DNA from: Acidiferrobacteraceae bacterium
GTDB lineage: Bacteria; Pseudomonadota; Gammaproteobacteria; Acidiferrobacterales; SZUA-150
Length of the DNA stretch: 35,986 nucleotides
Direction of reading: 5' to 3'
NCBI GenBank assembly: GCA_003228915.1
Contig: QIGL01000106.1
Location: 1-35,986 of the forward strand
Positions 17,950 to 25,103 of the stretch are shown piece by piece. Numbering within the stretch: the stretch's first letter is position 1; each line of letters starts with the position of its first letter. The notes under the pieces were generated by a model. The model made no database searches, was not told where the DNA came from, and saw nothing but the letters and a program-made list of their open reading frames with translations. The position numbers were made by a program, and so were the translations under genes.

Positions 17950-18489
17950 TTATTTTAACTCACCAATCTTGGCATTTAAGGTTGGCTTTACGGCCCACTC
18001 AGTAATATCCCTGCCTAATCGTTTGACTGATCGACCCAGCAAACTACAGGTCCCCCTGTAACCAAAACCAAAACCCCCACCGGAACTACGGAAGGCCTCG
18101 AACGAACCAATCAGTTCACCATTTTTCTTTACCGTGCCTTTAATTGTGGCCCCTTTTCTGCCAGACATGGCACCACCAGGGCCGCCAATAGTACCGATTA
18201 TTTTCGCAGAAATATTATAGGCGCCTGCCACGGCTTTTTTATTTGACGTCACTGACGAAAAATTTTTCTTGCCAAAGTACACTAAGTACTTGTTGGTTTT
18301 TTCAAGTAATTTACATTCTGCCCTGACCTTGTAATTAACTGCCTCTTTGTCTTTTGTGAATGTGACGCTTTGAATATTAAGGGCTTGTTCAGCGGATGCA
18401 CTAAAAGGCAAAAAAGATAAAAATAGGGTGGATGCGGCAATAATTATTAATTTACTAAAATAGAAAGTATTTTTATCAATGGAAATCAT
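17950..18489 (-). CDS. Secreted hypothetical protein, glycine-rich
   Basis: A 179-residue protein with a clear Sec signal peptide: a hydrophobic stretch at about 14-30 followed by ASA-EQ, so cleavage is expected after residue 33. The mature part is basic, with two cysteines (C59 and C148) that could form a disulfide, and two glycine-rich segments (GTIGGPGGAMSG near 99-110 and SSGGGFGFGYRG near 136-146). It has a good Shine-Dalgarno (GCGAGGT) upstream of the ATG at 18489. I do not recognise a family. It should be periplasmic or exported, and is the first of several envelope or secreted proteins in this accessory stretch. Confidence 0.75.
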   Translation of the reverse strand: MISIDKNTFYFSKLIIIAASTLFLSFLPFSASAEQALNIQSVTFTKDKEAVNYKVRAECKLLEKTNKYLVYFGKKNFSSVTSNKKAVAGAYNISAKIIGTIGGPGGAMSGRKGATIKGTVKKNGELIGSFEAFRSSGGGFGFGYRGTCSLLGRSVKRLGRDITEWAVKPTLNAKIGELK

Positions 18490-18842
18490 GGGATTTTACC
18501 TCGCCATATAGATAAGGATATTGAGCATGTTCTGAGACTTTAAAGTATATCGCCAATTCTGTTTGCGTCAATTTAACTGCAGGTCCAGTTTTGACTAATA
18601 TCACAGAGTTTTTTTTGAGCTAATGTTTTCCCGGTAGCGCGGCAGCCGAATGACCCTAATTCCTGCCGGTTTTGCTGTTATAATTCTTTCATTATTCGAG
18701 ATTATCGGGATTACAGGCACAATGAGCAGACTCTGACAGTGTTTTATTGGGCTATTCTTAATTTAACTTTTTCCTGAAACTTGGCCAAATATCAGTACTG
18801 TTATATCGTTTATCAAGGAATAGCTGGTCAGGCACCTGGATA
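18490..18842. other. Gene-free stretch between divergent secreted-protein and lipase genes
   Basis: No open frame of interest was found. It contains an extended -10 promoter motif (listed separately) pointing towards the lipase gene. No repeat or RNA structure was recognised. Confidence 0.5.
18676..18684 (+). promoter_or_regulatory. Extended -10 promoter element for the lipase gene
   Basis: TGT-TATAAT (18676-18684) is a perfect extended -10 (TGnTATAAT). There is no good -35, which extended -10 promoters do not need. It would give an untranslated leader of about 150 bases. Confidence 0.5.
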
Positions 18843-20150
18843 ATGGGTCAAAATGAAAATATGTTATCTCTGAAAAACAATATATTTATCTGTAACTTTA
18901 GCCAGTGGCCCCGATACTTACTGCTAATAACAGTCCTGTCCTTAACGGCTTGCGGCAGTGACAGTAGTGACAATACAAGCAACCCTGACAGCCCGGACAA
19001 CCCTGGTCGGGGAGATTTAATCCAGGCCACGATTGTTTATAATGCTGGCGGCCCGACACTCGATACTATTCTTAATGCGGTAAAGACATTTTACGGTTTG
19101 GATTCAGGAATAACTCGACGATATAACGCCACATTCTACAAAATTATTTACGCAACCGTAGACACCAATGGTAATATTGTAAACGCATCGGGTCTTGTTT
19201 CTTACCCCACTAAAACAGTCGCTAATCCTGCCAGTCCTTTACTAAGTTACCAGCATGGCACCATTATAGGCGATGATGAAGCTCCATCAAACATGGCTGC
19301 CAAGCCGGAGCTGGGCGCATTAAATGCACTTTTTTCATCCCAGGGTTATGTGGTTGCAGCGCCAGACTATCTTGGTTATGGAGAATCTACCCGGTTATTG
19401 CATCCATATATTATCGCCGATGCTTCAGCTTCGGCCACGGTTGATCTTTTGCGAGCCGTACGAACACATGCAGCATCTATTTCCCATAACCTGGACAATA
19501 AATTATTTATTACCGGTTATTCCGAGGGTGGTTACGTAACACTTGCGACACAAAAAGAAATGGAAACAAATTTGAGTGCCGAGTTTACAATCACAAAATC
19601 CATCCCGGCAGCTGGACCTTACCATGTATCATGGACTGCGAATTATTTAATCAATCTTGTCACCTTGCCTTCGGCAGAGTTGTTATCTTTTGTTTTGAAA
19701 GCTTATGACACGGTTTATGGCAGCAACCGCATAAGCGAAATTTACCAGTCACCCTATGATGCCGAAGTTAACGGCGGTTATTTTTATGGGGATGCTCCCG
19801 GTATCACGTTGACAGATGTAACTATCAATTTATTGACGCCGATTTTTTTATATGGACCAGATGGGCTGCCAGGTGGTGATGGCCTGGGTTACCGGGAAGC
19901 AGGTGAGATGGTCTTAAAATCAGATTTTACGGCTAATAATCTGCACACTGCCTGGACTGTTACTACACCTACTATTTTATTTCACGGTGCCGATGATTTG
20001 ATTGTGCCTTATCAAAATAGTGTAGATGCCGTTGCTGGCCTGGGTGCCAATGTCAGCTTGAACACTTGCACCACAATACCCGCAGATCATGCCACTTGTG
20101 TCGCACCTTATATTAATTTGGTACTCAGCGAATTCGGTTGGCCGTACTAG
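18843..20150 (+). CDS. Lipoprotein alpha/beta-hydrolase, secretory-lipase type
   Basis: A 435-residue predicted outer-membrane or surface lipoprotein. After a hydrophobic segment (about 25-36) comes the lipobox LTAC with C37 as lipidated residue, then a Ser/Asp/Asn/Pro-rich linker. The hydrolase core has HGT (oxyanion region, 138-140), GYSEGG with nucleophile S227, an acid in HGADDLIVP (D384 or D385) and a histidine in PADHATC (H416). The layout resembles secretory lipases and polyester or triacylglycerol esterases. The ATG at 18861 would give six fewer residues and cannot be excluded; neither has a strong Shine-Dalgarno. Substrate unknown; esterase/lipase action is inferred from the triad. 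Confidence 0.85.
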   Translation: MGQNENMLSLKNNIFICNFSQWPRYLLLITVLSLTACGSDSSDNTSNPDSPDNPGRGDLIQATIVYNAGGPTLDTILNAVKTFYGLDSGITRRYNATFYKIIYATVDTNGNIVNASGLVSYPTKTVANPASPLLSYQHGTIIGDDEAPSNMAAKPELGALNALFSSQGYVVAAPDYLGYGESTRLLHPYIIADASASATVDLLRAVRTHAASISHNLDNKLFITGYSEGGYVTLATQKEMETNLSAEFTITKSIPAAGPYHVSWTANYLINLVTLPSAELLSFVLKAYDTVYGSNRISEIYQSPYDAEVNGGYFYGDAPGITLTDVTINLLTPIFLYGPDGLPGGDGLGYREAGEMVLKSDFTANNLHTAWTVTTPTILFHGADDLIVPYQNSVDAVAGLGANVSLNTCTTIPADHATCVAPYINLVLSEFGWPY

Positions 20151-20179
20151 GTATGAATAGACTTGTTTAAAATTATTTA

Positions 20180-20563
20180 ATGACAAAATCGCATAACTTG
20201 ATTGCTGTCGGGTTATTTATTCTACCCGCATTTTTTGTGTTCTCTGTAGAAGGTTATCTTAATCCATTTGCCTACTGGAATACTGCACCAATCCTGCTTG
20301 CCTGGTTTATTTTACGGGATACCGATAAAGGGGAATTTGAAATTCCACTGGCGGGCACCCTGACCTTCAGCGTGTTAACAGTTGGTTTTATTGTATTGAT
20401 CCATATGGCCTGGTTTTTTAACTGGGGGGACACGGCCACTGGCTCCTCGACATCCGGGTTGATTTTTATTTTTATCCCAATTTATGCACTAGCTGTGGGC
20501 GTGCTAGGGCTTTTATTGGGTTGGGGCGGCCAGAAGCTTGTCGAGACCATAAGAAAAAGATAA
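20180..20563 (+). CDS. Small multi-span membrane protein, unknown
   Basis: A 127-residue hydrophobic protein with four likely membrane segments at about 7-24, 34-47, 60-80 and 92-117, and a basic C-terminus (ETIRKR) expected to be cytoplasmic. A WFFNWGD loop lies between segments three and four. No family recognised. It starts 29 bases after the lipase gene and could be cotranscribed with it, but the ribosome-binding site is weak. Confidence 0.65.
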   Translation: MTKSHNLIAVGLFILPAFFVFSVEGYLNPFAYWNTAPILLAWFILRDTDKGEFEIPLAGTLTFSVLTVGFIVLIHMAWFFNWGDTATGSSTSGLIFIFIPIYALAVGVLGLLLGWGGQKLVETIRKR

Positions 20564-20580
20564 ACCACCGGGGTTCTGAC

Positions 20581-21345
20581 CTAAAAGGGACTATAATAAT
20601 TAAAAATTTCATTCTCTGAACGCACGATATCCGAGAGCCTGACCTCGTCAATCAGGCCATTGATTACACCTGCTGGTGCGCCAATGTTGTAATTTGTTGG
20701 GTTAGGCAGGGTAAGGGCGATGCTGGTATCCTGATTTTCCTGGCTTCCGTCTACGTACAGTGTGCCAGTTGCAGTGGATCCATCAAACACACCAGCGATG
20801 TAGTGCCAGTTGCCATCTGCAATATTGGATGTACCAATCACCTGGTATAGTGTGATGCCATCAGATAAACTAAAAACAGTTGCGTTGCTACTATTTATCT
20901 GAAAACTAAAAATAGAGTTATTCGTAGATAATATATCCTGATCAATACCAGACTGGCTGGTTTTTATCCAGAATTCAACAGTTAGCTGGTTGCCTGAAAG
21001 AGCATTTAAAATAGACTGGCGTGTAGCATATTGGCCGGCAGCATTAAATGAAAGTGCCTGGCTAAACTTCCCTGCACTGTCCCAGGTTGGGTCTGCAGCC
21101 TCTACTGCTGTGTTTATACCAAGCGTGAGGTCATAGCCATTACCGCTGGAATCACCCGCAGTTTGCCCCGTTCCTTCATCGAAATGCCATAGTGCCAGTG
21201 TGCCGGAGTCAGCATTAAACGGCATCGCATAATCCCGGTTAGGCTCACAACCACATACCGGGCAACCCGATATCAGCAGGGTCATACCGACCAGGGCCAG
21301 CAGTGCTGTAAATTTCAATCTTGATAAGTGCAGGAAATTATGCAT
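20581..21345 (-). CDS. LamG/concanavalin-like domain lipoprotein
   Basis: From the ATG at 21345 the product has 254 residues. This start is preferred because GAGG lies nine bases upstream; longer versions from ATG 21360 or GTG 21372 lack such a site. The signal peptide ends in the lipobox LISGC (C28 lipidated), and the mature protein begins CPVCGC, giving a CxxCxC cluster next to the lipid. The rest is a LamG-type jelly roll: ALWHFDEGTG at the start, LTVEFWIKT, NWHYIAGVFDG, YVDG and the closing GLIDEVRLSDIVRS. Such domains bind carbohydrate or protein at the cell surface. The ligand is unknown. It converges on the small membrane-protein gene. Confidence 0.82.
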   Translation of the reverse strand: MHNFLHLSRLKFTALLALVGMTLLISGCPVCGCEPNRDYAMPFNADSGTLALWHFDEGTGQTAGDSSGNGYDLTLGINTAVEAADPTWDSAGKFSQALSFNAAGQYATRQSILNALSGNQLTVEFWIKTSQSGIDQDILSTNNSIFSFQINSSNATVFSLSDGITLYQVIGTSNIADGNWHYIAGVFDGSTATGTLYVDGSQENQDTSIALTLPNPTNYNIGAPAGVINGLIDEVRLSDIVRSENEIFNYYSPF

Positions 21346-21507
21346 TTTAGGTTGCCTCATGTAAGGTTTCACGAATATATTGAAACTATATCAAGACTGA
21401 GGTTACAGATGAGTTACAAATTTTTAATAAATTAAAAATGACTGGATTAAGGTCAATTTTCACTATAAATTTACAGTTGAAGAATAATTGGATTTCAGGA
21501 GTTGTTT

Positions 21508-22527
21508 ATGCCGAAGAATATTTTAATTTTTTCAGATGGTACAGGCCAGGAAGGCGGCAAGGGTAATAATACCAATGTTTACAAGCTTTTTAACATGGTC
21601 GAGGATCGAACCTCCGACCAACTCGCATTTTATGACCGCGGCCTGGGTACGGGTTGGCGAAAAGTCAGCGGTAGTGTGAGCGGTGCAGGAATTTCTAAAA
21701 ATATTCTGGAATGTTACGAGTTTATTTTTAGCAATTATAATGCTGGCGATCAAATATATTTGTTTGGGTTTAGCCGGGGCGCAACAACGGTTCGCAGCTT
21801 ATCGGGATTTATACATATGTTTGGTGTCTTGCCTAAATCAAGACCAGAATTAATCAAGCAGGCTTTTAAAATATATAAAACAAAAAATAAAAAAAAGCGC
21901 AATAGAAAAGCAGCAAGCTTTGTTAGCAAGCACCATACCATGTGGACCAAGATCCAGTTTCTCGGGGTTTGGGATACGGTTGCAGCACTGGGCCTGCCGC
22001 TTAAACCGCTTGATGTGATCCTTGATAAAATTCCTGCCTTTCGCCATGATTTTCACGATTTAACATTAAGTAAGAGCGTTGTTCATGCCCGCCATGCACT
22101 GGCAATAGACGATGAACGACTTACATTTCACCCAACACTATGGGATGCAGAAATCAAACAGGGCCAGACTATCAAGCAGGTCTGGTTTTGCGGCATGCAC
22201 ACTGATGTTGGTGGCGGATATGCAGAGCAAGGGTTATCAGATGTTGCTTTGTTATGGATGGTAAAAGAGGCGACAGACAATGGCCTGTTAATTTTTGAGG
22301 GCAACTCGGTGGCGACTAAACCAGACCCGGACGGGTTGATGCATGATTCCCGTGGTGGATTTATTGGAAAACTATACAGAAAAAAGACCCGGTCATGGAA
22401 TGTACAAACACATGGCAAGCCCGTGGTTCATGAGAGTGTGCTTGAGCGTACGCTCAATAAAAATAACCGGGAAGACCCTCCTTATGCGCCCTGGATTTTG
22501 GTTCAGACCCATGATGTTGAGTCGTAA
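21508..22527 (+). CDS. DUF2235 alpha/beta-hydrolase (Tle1-like)
   Basis: A 339-residue DUF2235 protein, the domain found in Tle1 phospholipases of type VI secretion and in stand-alone proteins. The opening ILIFSDGTGQ and FYDRGLGTGW segments are typical. The catalytic triad can be placed: S89 in LFGFSRGA, D156 in FLGVWDTVA, H231 in GMHTDVGGGY. A basic insert KTKNKKKRNRK lies at about 124-134. The ATG at 21508 is preferred over a TTG at 21502 because AGGAG ends six bases before it. There is no signal peptide, and no T6SS, VgrG, PAAR or immunity gene is nearby, so a housekeeping or stress lipase-like role is as likely as an effector role. Confidence 0.87.
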   Translation: MPKNILIFSDGTGQEGGKGNNTNVYKLFNMVEDRTSDQLAFYDRGLGTGWRKVSGSVSGAGISKNILECYEFIFSNYNAGDQIYLFGFSRGATTVRSLSGFIHMFGVLPKSRPELIKQAFKIYKTKNKKKRNRKAASFVSKHHTMWTKIQFLGVWDTVAALGLPLKPLDVILDKIPAFRHDFHDLTLSKSVVHARHALAIDDERLTFHPTLWDAEIKQGQTIKQVWFCGMHTDVGGGYAEQGLSDVALLWMVKEATDNGLLIFEGNSVATKPDPDGLMHDSRGGFIGKLYRKKTRSWNVQTHGKPVVHESVLERTLNKNNREDPPYAPWILVQTHDVES

Positions 22528-22589
22528 TTTCGTTAAAATAATTTAAGGAAACTCTGGTTAATATATGTTTGTTATTCCGAATATGTTTA

Positions 22590-22726
22590 TCATTCCGACC
22601 GAAGTGGAGGAATCTTGTCACTTCCTGAGACTACTGAAGTTCCATGGGTTGAGATCTCTCGGCAACTGCTCCATGCGTTGCTCTAGCTCCTCCATCCATG
22701 GAGTCGTTCACTACGGTCGAGATGAC
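22590..22726. repeat. Palindromic intergenic repeat element
   Basis: The stretch begins TCATTCCGACCGAAGTGGA and ends with a sequence whose complement reads TCATCTCGACCGTAGTGAA, an imperfect terminal inverted repeat of about 19 bases. Inside are GAGGAATCTTGTC-like and GAGATCTCTCGGC-like segments typical of the widespread TCATTCCGA...GGAATCT family of mobile intergenic repeats. It fills most of the gap between the DUF2235 and DUF924 genes and has no coding frame. Confidence 0.6.
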
Positions 22727-22770
22727 AATTGATCAGAGCTTCCTTAGGCTAATTCAGTAGAGTTTAAAGT

Positions 22771-23310
22771 ATGGAACACACAGAAGTTATTCATTTTTGG
22801 TTTGATGAACTTGAAACCAAACAATGGTGGATTAAAGATACCAAACTAGACCAGACTATTCGTGACAGGTTTCTGGATATCCACGACCAGGCCATGAATG
22901 ATGCCTTAAGTCGCTGGTGGTCTGAGCCAGAAGGACGGCTGGCAGAGATTATTGTCCTCGACCAGTTTTCACGAAATATTTTTCGCGATAAACCCGAAGC
23001 ATTTGATGCCGACGAAAAAGCACTCAACCTGGCGCAAGCGGCTATAGATATGGGTGCCGATAAAGAACTGGAAACAAGTAAAAAACCGTTTTTGTATATG
23101 CCATTTATGCATAGTGAATCACCAGCGGTACATGAGCGGGCAGTAACAATTTTCAGTGAACCTGGGCTGGAAGGCACGCTTGAGTTTGAATTAAAGCACA
23201 AAAAAATTATTGATCGATTTGGCAGGTATCCACATCGCAATAAAATACTGGGTCGTGAATCAACTGCTGAGGAACTGGAATTCCTGGAATCACCTGGGTC
23301 ATCGTTCTAA
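22771..23310 (+). CDS. DUF924 family protein
   Basis: A 179-residue soluble protein of the DUF924 family, recognisable by IHFWFDEL at the start, the ILDQFSRNIFR-like motif (VLDQFSRNIFRDKPEAF, about 62-78), KPFLYMPFMHSE (about 104-115) and DRFGRYPHRNKILGRESTAEE near the end. The fold is all-helical (TPR-like); the biochemical role is not established. It stands alone, convergent with ettA, and has no clear Shine-Dalgarno. Confidence 0.93.
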   Translation: MEHTEVIHFWFDELETKQWWIKDTKLDQTIRDRFLDIHDQAMNDALSRWWSEPEGRLAEIIVLDQFSRNIFRDKPEAFDADEKALNLAQAAIDMGADKELETSKKPFLYMPFMHSESPAVHERAVTIFSEPGLEGTLEFELKHKKIIDRFGRYPHRNKILGRESTAEELEFLESPGSSF

Positions 23311-23330
23311 ACTATTAAAAAATTTATTAT

Positions 23331-25010
23331 TTAGCTGCGAATCAGTTTTTTGAATTTTATCCTGTGCGGCTGGTCGGCAGCAGACCCAAGTCGTTTTTTT
23401 CTGTCTGCCTCGTAGTCGGCATAATTTCCCTCGTACCAGACAATGTTGCCCTCATCTTCATAAGCAAGAATGTGCGTGGCAACACGATCAAGAAACCAGC
23501 GATCATGGGAAATAATAACCGCGCAACCGGCAAAATCCAGTATTGCCTCTTCGAGGGCGCGCAGGGTTTCAATATCCAGGTCATTGGTTGGTTCGTCCAA
23601 CAACAACACATTACCGCCACTGCGTAACAACTTGGCCAGGTGAACTCGATTGCGTTCACCACCTGATAGATTTTTGATAAATTTTTGTTGATCAGTTTTA
23701 CGAAAATTGAAGCGACCCACATAGGCGCGCGACTGGACCTCCTGGGTGCCCAGTAAAATCATATCCTGGCCGTCTGAAATTTCTTCCCAGACAGTCTTAT
23801 CGCCATCCAGGGTATCACGATCTTGATCTACGTAAGCCAGTTTTACTGAGTCGCCTATGTGTAACTCTCCCGAATCAGGCTGTTCCAGACCAGTGATCAT
23901 TTTAAATAATGTTGTTTTGCCGGCGCCGTTGGCACCAATAATCCCGACAATGCCACCACGGGGTAGATTGAAATTCAGGTTTTCTATCAGGATACGATCG
24001 TCGAAACGTTTACTGATCTCGCTACCATTTACCACCAGGTCACCAAGGCGGGGCCCCGGCGGGATAAAAATCTCTTTGGTTTCATTTCTTTTTTGAAATT
24101 CTTTCGAGGCCAGTTCTTCATAGGCAGAAATTCTGGCCTTGCTCTTGGCCTGCCTGCCTTTTGGATTTGCCCGCACCCATTCCAGTTCCCGTTTCATCGC
24201 TTTTTGACGGGAAGTTTCCTGTTTTTCTTCAGTGGCCAGTCGCTTGCCTTTTTGTTCCAGCCAGCTTGAATAATTTCCTTCCCAGGGGATGCCATGGCCG
24301 CGATCCAGTTCCAGGATCCAGCCAGCCACGTTATCAAGAAAGTAGCGATCATGGGTAATAGCGACCACGGTACCCGAATAATCGTGCAGGAACCGCTCAA
24401 GCCAGGCCACTGATTCTGCATCGAGGTGATTGGTGGGCTCATCAAGCAGCAACATGTCGGGTTTGGCCAGTAATAACCGGCACAGGGCAACGCGCCTGCG
24501 CTCGCCACCGGATAAATTACTGACATCGGCGTCCCAGGGCGGCAACCGCAACGCATCTGCAGCAATATCCAGCGTTCGTTCCAGCTCCCAGGCGCCCGCG
24601 GCATCAATTTTCTCCTGCAGAGTTGCCTGTTTGGCCAGCAGGCCATTCATTTGATCATCGTCCATGGGCTCGCCAAACTTCATGCTGATCTCATTAAATT
24701 GATCCAGCAGGGCTTTGGTTTCGGCAACCCCTTCTTCTACATTGCCTCGTACGTCTTTATCGGGATTAAGTCGTGGCTCCTGGGGCAGGTAACCAATATT
24801 GATATTGGATGCTGGCCGCGCCTCGCCATCAAATTCTGTGTCGACACCGGCCATAATGCGTAACAATGAGGATTTGCCGGAACCATTAAGTCCCAAAACA
24901 CCAATTTTGGCACCAGGAAAAAACGACAGGGAAATGTCCCTGAGAATTTCACGCTTGGGCGGGACAATCTTGCTCACGTCCTGCATGGTATAGATGAACT
25001 GGCCTGACAT
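23331..25010 (-). CDS. ettA: Energy-dependent translational throttle protein EttA (ABC-F)
   Basis: EttA is an ABC-F ATPase that binds the ribosomal E site and gates the first peptide bond according to energy charge. The 559 residues align with E. coli EttA (555) end to end: first P-loop GLNGSGKSS (K46), signature LSGGE (166-170), [11 protein letters not shown] (187-197), the arm/PtIM segment [14 protein letters not shown] (241-254), second P-loop GANGAGKTT (K365), and [13 protein letters not shown] with [11 protein letters not shown] in the second cassette. No membrane domain, as expected. The ATG at 25010 gives the normal N-terminus; the Shine-Dalgarno is weak. It follows the fimX-like gene on the same strand after 93 bases. 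Confidence 0.97.
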   Translation of the reverse strand: MSGQFIYTMQDVSKIVPPKREILRDISLSFFPGAKIGVLGLNGSGKSSLLRIMAGVDTEFDGEARPASNINIGYLPQEPRLNPDKDVRGNVEEGVAETKALLDQFNEISMKFGEPMDDDQMNGLLAKQATLQEKIDAAGAWELERTLDIAADALRLPPWDADVSNLSGGERRRVALCRLLLAKPDMLLLDEPTNHLDAESVAWLERFLHDYSGTVVAITHDRYFLDNVAGWILELDRGHGIPWEGNYSSWLEQKGKRLATEEKQETSRQKAMKRELEWVRANPKGRQAKSKARISAYEELASKEFQKRNETKEIFIPPGPRLGDLVVNGSEISKRFDDRILIENLNFNLPRGGIVGIIGANGAGKTTLFKMITGLEQPDSGELHIGDSVKLAYVDQDRDTLDGDKTVWEEISDGQDMILLGTQEVQSRAYVGRFNFRKTDQQKFIKNLSGGERNRVHLAKLLRSGGNVLLLDEPTNDLDIETLRALEEAILDFAGCAVIISHDRWFLDRVATHILAYEDEGNIVWYEGNYADYEADRKKRLGSAADQPHRIKFKKLIRS

Positions 25011-25103
25011 TAAATTAGGAGAATTATTTAAGGTTGTTATTAGATGATAATGAATTGCAGACGGTTATGCTAATCCTGCGGAAATAAAAGAATTAGCGAC
25101 AGG

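Noticed and set aside
21508-22527. DUF2235 gene as part of a type VI secretion or anti-phage locus
   Set aside because: No T6SS structural, adaptor, immunity or defence gene is adjacent; the neighbours are lipoproteins and a DUF924 protein.
17485-23310. The accessory stretch as a defence island or prophage
   Set aside because: No nuclease, helicase, restriction, toxin-antitoxin, integrase or phage structural gene was found; the genes look like envelope and hydrolase functions.
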